From contig NZ_JAJNEC010000007.1 of NCBI RefSeq assembly GCF_021044425.1, positions 372,001 to 436,000 of the forward strand: DNA of 64,000 bases, in the 5' to 3' direction. The position numbers and the translations under genes were made by a program. Within the stretch, counting starts at the first letter, position 1. Each line of letters opens with the position of its first letter. Shown piece after piece: positions 18,052-28,149 of this stretch. The stretch comes from Niabella pedocola (GTDB lineage Bacteria; Bacteroidota; Bacteroidia; Chitinophagales; Chitinophagaceae). The notes under the pieces were generated by a model, which saw only the letters and a program-made list of their open reading frames with translations, was not told the DNA's origin and ran no database searches.

Positions 18052-21000
18052 TTGAACAAAGCAGTTAAAAAAGGTATAAAGATCGTTGTAAAAATACTTG
18101 CAAGTATTCTTGTGCTCATCATCCTGCTCATTCTTTCGCTGAACCTGCCCTTTGTTCAAAACCTGATCAAGAATAAAGTAGTTGCTTATCTAAAGAAGAA
18201 GACAGATACCGAAATAAGCCTCGAACGCATCCGCATCGGGTTTCCAAAGGATCTTGAGCTGAACAAGCTGTATGTGGCCGATAAAAAGAAGGATACCCTT
18301 CTTTATGCGGAAAAACTGGGTGTGGATCTGGATATGCTGGCCCTGCTCTCCAACCGCGTAGAGATAAATAGTATCGAGCTCAACACGGTGCGTGCAAATG
18401 TGTACCGGCTTCATCCCGATACGGTGTTTAACTATCAGTTCCTGGTAGATTCACTTGTATCGGATGAAACAAAACCAAAGGAAGAGGAAAAAAAGGATTC
18501 AACGGCGGCATTGAAATTCCGGCTGAACAAAATAACCTTCAATGATATCCGCATCCGGTTCAAAGATGATGTGGTGGGAAATGATGCCGGCATCGTGCTG
18601 GGAAGCCTTGATGCCCGGGTAAAAACATTCGACCTGGAGCAAATGCATTATGGACTCAGTGCTTTAGCCCTCAAAAATACCCGCCTGCATTATTTCCAGC
18701 ATAAGCCGCTGACGGTATTACAACAAAAGGCCGATTCCAGCATCGACAAAACGGCGGCTGAAAAAGGCGGCCGGCTGCCGCTCATCGAATTTGGGAAACT
18801 GGCACTGGACAATGTATTCCTCAATTATGACGATGGTTTGTCCGATACCCGTGCCCTGGCCAACCTGCATACCTTTCACCTGGAAAACCTGGCACTCGAC
18901 CTAACCAATGGCGGCTACCGTTCGTCTGATGTATTGTTGGAAAACTCGGTGGTCGATTTCGCCTATCGGCCCACGCCATCCAATAAGGAAGCCATTAAAA
19001 CCGCCGCAGACAGCGCATCCGATTCCCCCTTCAGTTTACTGCTGAATAAAGTGATCCTGGCAAACAACCAGGTTACATATAATAACCTGTCGGAAAAGCC
19101 GGTGCCGGGCCACCTGGATTTCAATCACCTTAATATAAAAGAACTGGGGCTTACCGGTAACGATGTATCCATCGACAGCAGCGGTATTAAAGCCGCGATA
19201 CTGGGGGGTAAACTGAAGGATACCAGTGGTTTTGTGCTCAATGATCTGAAAGGAAATATCATATACGACGATCAACAGATAAAGGTAGACGGGTTCATTT
19301 TAAAAACGCCCTATACACAGATCGATAATAACAGTTTACTGACCTACACAGCGCTGAACGACCTGAGCAAGCATCCGGAAAAAGTAAAGATGGATGTACA
19401 GTTCCGCAATACCATTATAGGGATGCAGGATCTGTATTACCTGATGCCATCGGTTCCGGCCAGTTACCGTGGCCGGCAGATCCGACTGGCAGCGGCCTTT
19501 ACGGGTTACCTGAACGACCTCGATATTGAAAAATTGCAGATACAGGGTTTAACCAGTACCCATATTGATATTGCCGGTGGGATCCGCGGGTTGCCCGATA
19601 TGGACAAAACCATCTTTAACCTCACCCTTCGTAAACTGCAAACCTCAAAAAGAGATCTGTTTGCATTATTGCCACCCGCTTCCATGCCGCAAAGCATAGA
19701 ACTGCCCGGCTATCTTTCCGCAAGCGGAACATTTAACGGAGGCCTTACCAATTTCACCACGGCCCTCCAATTAAAAACCGATATGGGAGGCGCCAACCTG
19801 CAGGCCGCCATGGGCGGTCCTAAAAACAGGGAAACCTATCGTGCCAAGGTGCAGCTCAACAACTTTAACCTCGGACGTTTGTTAAAGCAACAGGATCAGC
19901 TGGGAACCGTATCCCTCCTGGCCAATGTAAGCGGCCAGAGCCTGGATACTAAAAGAATGCGGGCAAAACTGAACGGCACCATCTATCATGCCCGCTATAA
20001 CAAATATGATTATAAAGACATCAAACTGGAGGGCAGCTATGCCGGTAATATTGCCGTGCTGAAGGCGATCAGCAACGATAGTAATGCGCACTTTGCCTTA
20101 GACACCAGAGTGGATCTCAACAAAAAAACACCGGCCATCAAAGGAACAGCCGATCTGAAACATATCGATCTTCAAAAATTGCATTTCTATTCCGATCCGC
20201 TGAAGCTGGCCGGTTTGGTTGATCTTGACTTCAGCTCGGTAGATCCGGATTATCTGAACGGCAGTGCCACCCTTCGAAGCGTTCAGATCGGCTTTAATGA
20301 ATCCGTTTATAATATCGATACATTAACGCTTAACGCCGTTTCTAGCACCGAACACAATGAGCTCAGCCTGCAATCGGACTTTATTACAGCACATTTCAAC
20401 GGCAAATATCAGCTCACCCAGATCGGGCAGGCCTTTATCAACCAGATCAATAAATATTATGCATTTGCGCCTACAAAGAAAATCGCCCCGCAGCAAATGC
20501 AGTTCCAGATCGCCATCACCGATCCAAAACTGATTCAACAGTTTGTACCTGCCTTAACCACGCTGGCCCCTTCCACCATTAACGGTGCCATTAATACGCA
20601 AAGCGACAGCTTCCGTTTGAACGCCTCTTTTCCACATGTGGTATACGATAGTTTTGATGTAAAAGATATTGTACTGAAAGCCGGCAACACCGATTCGGCA
20701 AGGTTGAATTACGCGCTGAACATTAAAGAGATCCAAAGCCCGTCCGTTAATTTATACAATGCGGAAGTAAGCGGGGCGGCACTCAACAACCTGCTGGATC
20801 TGAACATTTATTTAAGAGACCGCAGCAATAAAGATAAATACCGCATTGGCGGGCAGTTTAAATCGATGGATCAAACCTATCAGTTTACACTCGATCCGCA
20901 AAAGCTTTTGCTGAACTACGATCCCTGGAAAGTAGCCCCCGACAACCTGATCCAGTATGGCAAGGCCGGCGTGTATGTGCGCAATTTTGAGATCAGCAAT

Positions 21001-23079
21001 AACGGGCAGTCATTGGCCATCAACAGCCGGTCTACCCAACCCAATGCACCGGTAAATGTGAAGTTTACCAACTTTATGCTGGAAACCCTCACCCGGTATG
21101 CCGACCAGGATACTGCGATGGTGGGCGGGAAACTCAATGGGGTGGTTGATGTTACCGATATTGCTACCAGTCCGAAATTTGAAGCAGATCTTACTATTAA
21201 CCAGCTCCGGTATCAGAAAGACGCCCTAGGTGATGCAACTATAAAAGTAAACAACAATACGGCGAATGCTTACCAGGCCGATATCCGTTTATCGGGTCTG
21301 CACGACCTGGCCGTAACCGGTTTCTACTACACCGGTCTTACGGGTTCACTGGATCTGGATATCGCCGTTAATAAGATCGATCTGAAGCATATCGAAAGCA
21401 TCAGCGGCGGCCAGGTAAGAAACGGTAAAGGAATCCTTACCGGCAAGCTTACGGCAAAGGGACCGGTAAGCAAACCGGTGATCCTGGGCGCCCTGGCCTT
21501 TAAAGATGCAGGGTTCAATATTGCGCAACTCAACGGATATTACCAGCTTAAAAATGAAACCGTACGTTTTGTAGAATCCGGCGTTTCTTTTAATAACTTC
21601 ACCATCCGCGACTCTGCCAACCAGCCGTTGACGCTGGATGGCATGATTACGTTGCCCAACTTTTCGAACCCCGGCTTTAACCTCACGCTTCGTGCCAATA
21701 ACTTTAAGGTAATGAACTCTACCGTGGCAGACAACGAGCTGTTCTATGGTACGGTGCTCGTTACCTTAAACGCCCGCATCACCGGCGACCTAAACAAGCC
21801 CAAAGTAAACATGCAGGCCCGCATCAATAAAGGCACCAAATTCAATTTTGTAGTACCGAACGATGATCCGCTGGTGGCCAGCCAGGAAGGCATTGTGGAA
21901 TTTGTAGACAAAGATGCCCCGCCTTTCAACGGCCGGCAGCCGATCAATGTAGATAGTATGACCCGCTCCCCCATTACCGGGTTGGATATTTCGGGAGATG
22001 TTAGCATCGATAAAGAAGCAGAGATCACCATTGTGGTAGATCCGCAAAACGGGGATGCGCTGCGGGTGAAAGGCGAAGCCGACCTCAGTTTGCAAATGGA
22101 TCCAAGCGGCCGTACCACCTTAACAGGACGGTATGAAATTACCGAGGGAGGATATAACCTGACCATCGGTGGACTGGCCAAACGGGAATTTAAGATCCAG
22201 CAGGGAAGCTCTATACAATGGACCGGTGCCCCCACGGAAGCCAATGCGGATATCACGGCCATTTATGAAGTCAACACTTCGCCCATTGACCTGGTTGCGG
22301 CACAGCTCGAATCAGAGAGCAGCACAACCCGCACGATGTACCGGCAAAAACTTCCCTTTTATGTGTATCTCAAAATGAGCGGGGAATTATTAAAACCCAA
22401 GATCAGCTTCCAGATCGATATGCGGGAAAGTGAACGGAATGCTTTTAATGGCATTGTGTATACCCGCCTGCAACAGATCAACGCTAATGAAAGCGAGTTA
22501 AACAAACAGGTATTTGCCCTGCTGGCGCTCAACCGTTTTATTGCCGACAATCCATTTGAAAGCCTTGCCGGTGGTACTTCTGCGGGTGCACTGGCAAGAC
22601 AAAGTGTGAGCAAGCTGCTTACCGAGCAGCTCAATAATCTTGCTTCTGATCTCATCAAAGGAGTAGATATTAATTTTGACCTTACCTCCCAGGAAGACTA
22701 TTCAACCGGACAGGAAAAAACCAAGACCGATCTGAATGTAGCCTTTACAAAGCGGCTGTTGAATGACCGTCTTAGTGTTACGGTAGGAAACAATTTTGCA
22801 CTGGAAGGAGCCAATGCCAACCAGGGTGCGGCACAGCTGGCGAGCAATGTAAACATCGAATACATGCTTTCCCGGGATGGACGCTACCGCCTCAGGGCCT
22901 ACCGCCGCAACCAGACCGAAGGAATCATTGAAGGGCAGATTATTGAAACCGGTGTAGGCTTTATCATTGTGGTAGACTACAATAAATTCAGAGAGGTGTT
23001 CCGCAGTTTCAGGAACCGGGATCAGCGTCGCGGAACCGGCACTTCCAGCAGTAACCGACAAAACAGGGGAAATGAGTAA
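18052..23079 (+). CDS. tamB: Translocation and assembly module protein TamB
   Basis: This 1675-residue protein has one N-terminal membrane helix (IVVKILASILVLIILLILSLNL) followed by an AsmA-like start (FVQNLIKNKVVAYLKKKTDTEISLERIRI), very long repetitive beta structure, and a C-terminal DUF490 domain (about residues 1280-1620, with VKGEADLSLQMDPSGRTTLTGRYEITEGGY). TamB spans the periplasm and helps deliver lipids or proteins to the outer membrane with TamA/TamL. A TTG at 18052 is the only good start: a TAA lies five codons upstream in frame. A TAGGTTTG box at 17996-18003 fits a Bacteroidota -7 element. It overlaps tamL by 8 bases. Confidence 0.9.
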   Translation: MNKAVKKGIKIVVKILASILVLIILLILSLNLPFVQNLIKNKVVAYLKKKTDTEISLERIRIGFPKDLELNKLYVADKKKDTLLYAEKLGVDLDMLALLSNRVEINSIELNTVRANVYRLHPDTVFNYQFLVDSLVSDETKPKEEEKKDSTAALKFRLNKITFNDIRIRFKDDVVGNDAGIVLGSLDARVKTFDLEQMHYGLSALALKNTRLHYFQHKPLTVLQQKADSSIDKTAAEKGGRLPLIEFGKLALDNVFLNYDDGLSDTRALANLHTFHLENLALDLTNGGYRSSDVLLENSVVDFAYRPTPSNKEAIKTAADSASDSPFSLLLNKVILANNQVTYNNLSEKPVPGHLDFNHLNIKELGLTGNDVSIDSSGIKAAILGGKLKDTSGFVLNDLKGNIIYDDQQIKVDGFILKTPYTQIDNNSLLTYTALNDLSKHPEKVKMDVQFRNTIIGMQDLYYLMPSVPASYRGRQIRLAAAFTGYLNDLDIEKLQIQGLTSTHIDIAGGIRGLPDMDKTIFNLTLRKLQTSKRDLFALLPPASMPQSIELPGYLSASGTFNGGLTNFTTALQLKTDMGGANLQAAMGGPKNRETYRAKVQLNNFNLGRLLKQQDQLGTVSLLANVSGQSLDTKRMRAKLNGTIYHARYNKYDYKDIKLEGSYAGNIAVLKAISNDSNAHFALDTRVDLNKKTPAIKGTADLKHIDLQKLHFYSDPLKLAGLVDLDFSSVDPDYLNGSATLRSVQIGFNESVYNIDTLTLNAVSSTEHNELSLQSDFITAHFNGKYQLTQIGQAFINQINKYYAFAPTKKIAPQQMQFQIAITDPKLIQQFVPALTTLAPSTINGAINTQSDSFRLNASFPHVVYDSFDVKDIVLKAGNTDSARLNYALNIKEIQSPSVNLYNAEVSGAALNNLLDLNIYLRDRSNKDKYRIGGQFKSMDQTYQFTLDPQKLLLNYDPWKVAPDNLIQYGKAGVYVRNFEISNNGQSLAINSRSTQPNAPVNVKFTNFMLETLTRYADQDTAMVGGKLNGVVDVTDIATSPKFEADLTINQLRYQKDALGDATIKVNNNTANAYQADIRLSGLHDLAVTGFYYTGLTGSLDLDIAVNKIDLKHIESISGGQVRNGKGILTGKLTAKGPVSKPVILGALAFKDAGFNIAQLNGYYQLKNETVRFVESGVSFNNFTIRDSANQPLTLDGMITLPNFSNPGFNLTLRANNFKVMNSTVADNELFYGTVLVTLNARITGDLNKPKVNMQARINKGTKFNFVVPNDDPLVASQEGIVEFVDKDAPPFNGRQPINVDSMTRSPITGLDISGDVSIDKEAEITIVVDPQNGDALRVKGEADLSLQMDPSGRTTLTGRYEITEGGYNLTIGGLAKREFKIQQGSSIQWTGAPTEANADITAIYEVNTSPIDLVAAQLESESSTTRTMYRQKLPFYVYLKMSGELLKPKISFQIDMRESERNAFNGIVYTRLQQINANESELNKQVFALLALNRFIADNPFESLAGGTSAGALARQSVSKLLTEQLNNLASDLIKGVDINFDLTSQEDYSTGQEKTKTDLNVAFTKRLLNDRLSVTVGNNFALEGANANQGAAQLASNVNIEYMLSRDGRYRLRAYRRNQTEGIIEGQIIETGVGFIIVVDYNKFREVFRSFRNRDQRRGTGTSSSNRQNRGNE

Positions 23080-25561
23080 ACGGAGCTATTCATATTTGGT
23101 TTTTACGCGTAGGGCGGGTCAACAGTCAGATACCAGATTTCAGACTTCAGATTTCAGATACCAGACTTCAGATGTCAGACTTCAGACTTCAGATGCCAGA
23201 TTTCAGACTTCAGCTATCAGCGGTCAGTCGTCAGCCGCTACCGGGGCGCGGCAACGGCCATCAACACTCCTGGTGGTTTCTATTTTCAGCCTGCTGATAT
23301 GTTCATTATTCGCCGTTTCCTGCTCTACCACCAAAAAATTAAAACCGGGTGAAATACTTTATACCGGTGCCACTGTAAAATTAAACCCGGATACGCCTGC
23401 CGTCAAAGATCAGAAACGTTTTCAAAAAGAGCTGGAAGAAAAAGTACGCCCCGCACCCAATAAAAAGTTACTCGGCTGGCGTTACAAATTATTTTTTTAT
23501 AATCTTGTCAGCGAACCCAAAAAACAAAAAGGATTTAAATACTGGATCAAATACAAACTGGGCGAACCGCCGGTGTTAATGAACCAGGTGCGGTTACAGA
23601 ACAATGTAAACGTAATGACCAGCTATATGGCCAGCAAAGGTTTTTTGCAATCCTCCGGCACCGGCGACACTACCATCAAAGGGAAAACGGGCAAGGCATT
23701 TTACCAGGTCTATTCCGGCCCCCGTTATACCATGCACAACATCAGCTTTCCCGGCGACAGCAGCAATGAGATTACAACACTGATCCGTGCCTCCCAAAAT
23801 AAAACACTGCTGAAACAGGGCCATTATTATGACCTGGATGTTTTTAAAGCGGAACGGGAGCGGATCGATGTACAACTCAAAGAAAAGGGCTATTATTATT
23901 TCAGTCCGAATTTCCTGCTGATACAGGCAGACAGCACCATCGGCGGCAACCAGGTAGACATTGATCTTAAACTTAAAAATGATGCACCCCGGGCCGCTCT
24001 TCAACCCTATTTTATCCGGAATATCCATATCTATCCGGACTACAGCTTACGGCGGGATTCCTTTACCCGGGCCTCGGAACCGGTGCAATTCAAAGATTTT
24101 ACCATCTATGATCCCAACCATAAGTATAAACCCCGGCTGTTCGAGCACCTGATCTTTTTCCAGAAAGGCGAGCGGTATAACCGTACGGATCATTCGTTAA
24201 GTCTCAACCGGCTGGTGAACATCGGTACTTTCCGGTTTGTAAAGGCGGAGTTCAATCCCATTGATACGGCCTCCAGTAACAATATGGATGTAGACTTCCT
24301 GCTCACCTCCTCCAAGAAGAATGCACTGTCGCTTTCGGTAACCGGAACCAGCAAGTCCAATAACTTTATCGGATCAGAAGTAAAAGTTACCCATACCAAT
24401 AAAAATACCTTCCGGGGTGCAGAACAGCTCAACCTCAGTCTCTCCGGCGGCTTTGAAAAACAGTTTAGCGGACAGCAAAAAAACCTCACCTCCTATTCGC
24501 TGGGTGCCGAGGCCCGGTTATTGTTCCCGCGCTTCCTGATCCCCGTAAAAGGATTTACCACGCACAATGCCTATGTACCCAAAACCCATATCACCATCGG
24601 ATCGCAGCTATTGAACCGTGCCAATTATTATACCCTGCTTTCGGGAAAAGGTGAATTCGGTTATTTGTGGAAAGGCAATGAGTTCAACGAACACCAGTTC
24701 AACCCGCTTTCTGTAAGTTATATCCGCACCGCCAATACTACCGACAGTTTCAACAGGATGCTCGAAAAGGTACCCACCTTAAAAAACAATTTTGAGAACC
24801 AGTTCATCATCGGAACCAACTATACCTATACATACAGCAACCAGGTAAAGAATGAGCTGCGCAATAACTTTCTCTTTATGGGATCGGTGGAATCCGCGGG
24901 CAACCTGATCAATGCATTTCTGCGCAAAGATGAGGACGGCAAGAAACGGCTGTTTCAAACGATCACCAACCAGTTCGTACGCCTGGAAGCAGATTTCAGA
25001 GATTATTACAAGATCAGTCCCGGCCTTATCTGGGCTAACCGCCTAAACCTGGGATATGGAATTCCTTATGGCAACAGTTCTGTGCTGCCCTATGTACGCC
25101 AGTTCTTTGCAGGCGGAAGCAATGATATCCGCGCCTTCCGTTCCCGTTCACTGGGCCCCGGAACATTTTATATCAACACAGACAGCCTGGACCTCTTTGC
25201 CGATCAGGGTGGGGATGTAAAGCTGATGTTGAACACCGAATTAAGAGCCAAGCTCTTCAGTGTTATCCAGGGCGCCGTATTTATTGATGCCGGTAATATT
25301 TGGCTGGCCAAAACTGATACCAGCCGTCCGGGCGGACAATTCCGGCTTGGAAATGTACTCAGTGAAACAGCCATTGGCGGCGGCGTCGGTCTCCGGGTAG
25401 ATGCTTCGATCTTTGTGGTGCGTTTCGATCTGGCCATGCCGTTCCGCAAACCCTGGCTGCCACCAGGTGAGCGATGGGTATTTGACCAGGTTCGCTTTGG
25501 CGATCCCGAATGGCGCAAAAAAAATCTTATATTTAATATCGGTATCGGTTATCCGTTCTGA
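23072..25561 (+). CDS. TamL: BamA/TamA-family lipoprotein barrel with repeat-derived N-terminal extension
   Basis: This 829-residue protein has a lipoprotein signal (TLLVVSIFSLLICSLFAVSC, lipobox Cys 84), POTRA-like repeats (about 90-400) and a 16-strand Omp85 barrel ending in F. The pairing with TamB and the lipid anchor identify Bacteroidota TamL. The N-terminus is odd: residues about 19-53 are encoded by fifteen heptamer units (23127-23231) and read as 7-residue repeats such as RFQTSDF, pushing the signal peptide about 60 residues from the start. Translation could instead begin at a later GTG or TTG, but the ATG at 23072 overlaps tamB in the way linked genes do and the frame is open throughout. 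Confidence 0.85.
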   Translation: MSKRSYSYLVFTRRAGQQSDTRFQTSDFRYQTSDVRLQTSDARFQTSAISGQSSAATGARQRPSTLLVVSIFSLLICSLFAVSCSTTKKLKPGEILYTGATVKLNPDTPAVKDQKRFQKELEEKVRPAPNKKLLGWRYKLFFYNLVSEPKKQKGFKYWIKYKLGEPPVLMNQVRLQNNVNVMTSYMASKGFLQSSGTGDTTIKGKTGKAFYQVYSGPRYTMHNISFPGDSSNEITTLIRASQNKTLLKQGHYYDLDVFKAERERIDVQLKEKGYYYFSPNFLLIQADSTIGGNQVDIDLKLKNDAPRAALQPYFIRNIHIYPDYSLRRDSFTRASEPVQFKDFTIYDPNHKYKPRLFEHLIFFQKGERYNRTDHSLSLNRLVNIGTFRFVKAEFNPIDTASSNNMDVDFLLTSSKKNALSLSVTGTSKSNNFIGSEVKVTHTNKNTFRGAEQLNLSLSGGFEKQFSGQQKNLTSYSLGAEARLLFPRFLIPVKGFTTHNAYVPKTHITIGSQLLNRANYYTLLSGKGEFGYLWKGNEFNEHQFNPLSVSYIRTANTTDSFNRMLEKVPTLKNNFENQFIIGTNYTYTYSNQVKNELRNNFLFMGSVESAGNLINAFLRKDEDGKKRLFQTITNQFVRLEADFRDYYKISPGLIWANRLNLGYGIPYGNSSVLPYVRQFFAGGSNDIRAFRSRSLGPGTFYINTDSLDLFADQGGDVKLMLNTELRAKLFSVIQGAVFIDAGNIWLAKTDTSRPGGQFRLGNVLSETAIGGGVGLRVDASIFVVRFDLAMPFRKPWLPPGERWVFDQVRFGDPEWRKKNLIFNIGIGYPF
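23127..23231 (+). repeat. Heptamer array inside the tamL N-terminal coding region
   Basis: Fifteen exact 7-bp units beginning CAG: cagatac, cagattt, cagactt and variants, ending cagctat, cagcggt, cagtcgt. The consensus is CAGAYTT. It is read in frame as part of tamL; the CAGAYTT strand has no stop codon in any frame. Same family as the arrays at 2012, 28708, 50891 and 58518. Confidence 0.9.
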
Positions 25562-25837
25562 TCTGCACTGCCGGTGATGACTAAAAAGCATCGTTGTCAT
25601 TTCGGGTACAGTAGAGATTCTTTACGTCATTGCCTTGCAATGAATGATACATCCGGCATATCGAACAAGGCCGGGCTATCCGGCGCGGCGGCTCCGCTTT
25701 TATCCGTCATCAATGTATGATTCAGCGTAACTCCGCAAAAGTTGTAATTGCCTTATTGAGTTTACCCGGCAAACGATCGCATGCCGGCACCAGTATTGTT
25801 CAACCCTGCGAAGGCAAAATCGTTAAACGCGTTCTAT

Positions 25838-26311
25838 ATGAATAAACCGCTCCCCACCATTTTAAAAGCCGGTATGCTTGCAGGCACGCTGGATATTCTT
25901 GCTGCGTTTCTGCATTTTTTCCTGGCAACCGGGAAAAATCCGCTTTTTATATTCCGGTATATTGCCAGCGCCTTGCTGGGGCCCATGGCGTTTTCAGGAG
26001 GACCGGAAATGTATGTAGCCGGACTCCTGCTGCATTACCTTGTGGCATTTGCGTTTACCCTGTTTTTCTTTTGGCTGTATCCCCGTTTAAATATATTGCG
26101 GCGCAACCCGGTGGCCACGGGTATCTTTTATGGTCTTTTTATCTGGGTGGTTATGAATTTAATCGTTGTTCCCTTATCAAGGATCGGAACCTTTCCCAAC
26201 AAGGTTTCAGGTATGCTCATCAATGCTGCAATACTGATCCTGGCCATCGGAATTCCGCTGGCCTTTATAGCCCGTCGTCATTACCGGTCAAAAACAATAC
26301 AGGTCCTGTAA
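25838..26311 (+). CDS. Integral membrane protein, four helices, unknown function
   Basis: A 157-residue protein from ATG 25838 with four hydrophobic segments: LKAGMLAGTLDILAAFLHFFLA, a middle pair around YVAGLLLHYLVAFAFTLFFFWLY and GIFYGLFIWVVMNLIVVPL, and INAAILILAIGIPLAFIA. It resembles small uncharacterised membrane proteins of soil Bacteroidota. I see no catalytic motif. It ends 11 bases before the DinB-family gene. The 276-bp gap upstream (25562-25837) shows no gene. Confidence 0.65.
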   Translation: MNKPLPTILKAGMLAGTLDILAAFLHFFLATGKNPLFIFRYIASALLGPMAFSGGPEMYVAGLLLHYLVAFAFTLFFFWLYPRLNILRRNPVATGIFYGLFIWVVMNLIVVPLSRIGTFPNKVSGMLINAAILILAIGIPLAFIARRHYRSKTIQVL

Positions 26312-26322
26312 AACACAGCCCC

Positions 26323-26802
26323 ATGCAACAACTCAACCAAGATTGTATCCTGCAATACCAATGGGTAACCGAATCCCGGAACCGGCTCCTGCTTTACCTG
26401 GAAACGCTGGCACCCGGAATGCTGCTCCAGGAGGTACCTTCTTTCAGCAACGGCGGCAGCATCCGCAACCTGCTGGTACATGTGGCCAACGTATATCAGC
26501 ACTGGACCGGTATCATTGCCCTGAACAAGGCGATCACTTATGCAGCATATGAAGATTTCACCGATATTCCGCAGGTTCGTATCCTTTATGGCACCATCGA
26601 TTCATTGATAACCGAACTGCTGCAACAGGAAGCGCTTGCCGCAACGCAGGTTCCGTTTTCGCTCAACAAGGAGCAGCGCACCACTTCGCTGTTCCGGATC
26701 TTCACCCATGTAATCACACACGAATGCCATCATAAAGGGCAGATCCTTACCATCAGCCGGCTCATGGGGTATACGCCGGTAGATACGGATATCATTCATT
26801 AA
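26323..26802 (+). CDS. DinB-family protein
   Basis: This 159-residue four-helix protein has the metal-ligand pattern of the DinB/YfiT superfamily: an early His in LVHVANVYQHW and the late THECHHKGQILTI motif. Members are metal-binding proteins, some acting as thiol-dependent transferases and others of unknown role. The start ATG 26323 follows the preceding membrane protein closely. Specific activity cannot be assigned. Confidence 0.8.
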   Translation: MQQLNQDCILQYQWVTESRNRLLLYLETLAPGMLLQEVPSFSNGGSIRNLLVHVANVYQHWTGIIALNKAITYAAYEDFTDIPQVRILYGTIDSLITELLQQEALAATQVPFSLNKEQRTTSLFRIFTHVITHECHHKGQILTISRLMGYTPVDTDIIH

Positions 26803-26905
26803 CAGGAAAAAAGGCGTTGCACAACTGTACGTCAACGTATCGAAATAAATGATCAGCATGAACGGTACCGGTTGGTGCGGGTACCCGTGCCCGAATACAG
26901 CAGCA

Positions 26906-27541
26906 TCATCCTGCCACTGGTGTTACCTTGTAGGCACACCGCCGCGCGCCTTTTAAAATATGATCCACACGCTCCACGTCAGCCGCCTTACCCAATACCG
27001 TTTTAAATGTTTTCAGTTCAGCCGCACAAAAGCCCTGGCAGCTGGCGGCTGCCGCGCAGATCGGGCAATGATTTTCCACCAGCAGAAAACCTTCGCCTTC
27101 TTTTTTAATATCCGCCATGTAGCCCTCCCGGGTGCGGATCACCGCCAGCCCCTTCAGCCGCTCCTTCAGCGTGGTTTTGCCCTCCAGTTCCTGCAGATAG
27201 CGTTCCAGGCCGGCCTTACCGTTGGCTGCAATAATCTTATCCAGCGCCTGCTGACCTAAGGTTCCGCGGATCGATTCGATCAGATTTACCGTTAAGGCCG
27301 CGTGCATATCCGGGAACCGGGCATGTCCCAGGTCTGTTAAAGCCCAGATCTGCTGTGGTCTTCCCCGGCCTTTGGACTCGGTGGTAGCCGCTACCAGCCC
27401 TTCTTTTGCAAGCTTCAGCAAATGAAACCGGGCGCCTTCCACCGTGATCTCCATTGCCGCAGCAAGGTCCAGCAATGTTTGCGGCCCCTGGGTTTTGATA
27501 ATACCCAGTGCTTTTTCATTTTCGGGAAGTTGATTTTGCAT
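26906..27541 (-). CDS. SufR-like winged-helix regulator with a possible Fe-S site
   Basis: This 211-residue protein has an N-terminal winged helix (TLLDLAAAMEITVEGARFHLLKLAKEGLV, then a GRGRPQQIWALTD wing) and a C-terminal cysteine cluster: Cys 159, 162, 168, 172 and 202, in ENHCPICAAAASCQGFC and ARRCAYKV. That arrangement is typical of SufR, a [4Fe-4S] repressor of Fe-S assembly genes. I start at ATG 27541. It is divergent from a DUF2480 gene across only 62 bp, so it probably controls that gene as well as itself. Confidence 0.78.
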   Translation of the reverse strand: MQNQLPENEKALGIIKTQGPQTLLDLAAAMEITVEGARFHLLKLAKEGLVAATTESKGRGRPQQIWALTDLGHARFPDMHAALTVNLIESIRGTLGQQALDKIIAANGKAGLERYLQELEGKTTLKERLKGLAVIRTREGYMADIKKEGEGFLLVENHCPICAAAASCQGFCAAELKTFKTVLGKAADVERVDHILKGARRCAYKVTPVAG

Positions 27542-27580
27542 AATAAACAAAGTAATTATTTATTTTAAATACAAATTTAG

Positions 27581-27588
27581 TACTTTTG
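27581..27588 (+). promoter_or_regulatory. Putative -7 box for the DUF2480 operon
   Basis: TACTTTTG matches TANNTTTG, 15 bases before the DUF2480 ATG. The 62-bp gap to the divergent SufR-like gene is very AT-rich. No clear TTTG -33 element was found, so this is tentative. Confidence 0.4.
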
Positions 27589-27603
27589 TTCCACTTGAAA
27601 CAT

Positions 27604-28149
27604 ATGGATAAAAGCATGCAGCACCTTCCGGATATCATCCCAAACAAAGTAACCCAATCGGGTATCATCGGCATGAACCTGGTGGATTACGCACCGGATG
27701 CGTCTTTTATGGATTTCGATATTACCCCTTATTGTTACAAGGGCCTGATGCTAAAAGAAAAGGAGTTTAAAACCGCAATGGACGCGCTTAACTGGGCTCA
27801 ATACACGGGAAGCTATGTATCGCTTTACTGTTCTTCCGGCGCCATTCTTCCGCAATGGGTATGGATGCTGGTCTGTGTAAAATTACAGCCATTCGCAAAA
27901 AGCATTATATTTGGCAGCACGGAAGCACACAAAACCGGGCGATGGGTTGCAAACATTGAAGATGCAGATTTCAGCAGCCTGGCGGGGAAAAAAGTGACCC
28001 TGCGGGCAGACGCTGATGTACCGGAAGCCGTGTATATGAAAGCTACAGAAAAATTAATGCCCCTGGTACTTTCGCTTATGTATGGTGAACCCGGGCTGCC
28101 AAAAGTTATTTATAAGTTACAGAAACCAACAACAGAAATCACATCATGA
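27604..28149 (+). CDS. DUF2480 family protein
   Basis: This 181-residue protein, from ATG 27604, matches DUF2480 by its features (GIIGMNLVDYAPDASFMDFDITPYCYKGLMLKEKEF, later NWAQYTGSYVSLYCSSGAILPQW). In Bacteroidota, DUF2480 genes are often found beside suf Fe-S assembly genes; here the neighbour is a SufR-like regulator, which supports a link to Fe-S metabolism. It overlaps the flavin reductase gene by 4 bases. Biochemical role unknown. Confidence 0.8.
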   Translation: MDKSMQHLPDIIPNKVTQSGIIGMNLVDYAPDASFMDFDITPYCYKGLMLKEKEFKTAMDALNWAQYTGSYVSLYCSSGAILPQWVWMLVCVKLQPFAKSIIFGSTEAHKTGRWVANIEDADFSSLAGKKVTLRADADVPEAVYMKATEKLMPLVLSLMYGEPGLPKVIYKLQKPTTEITS

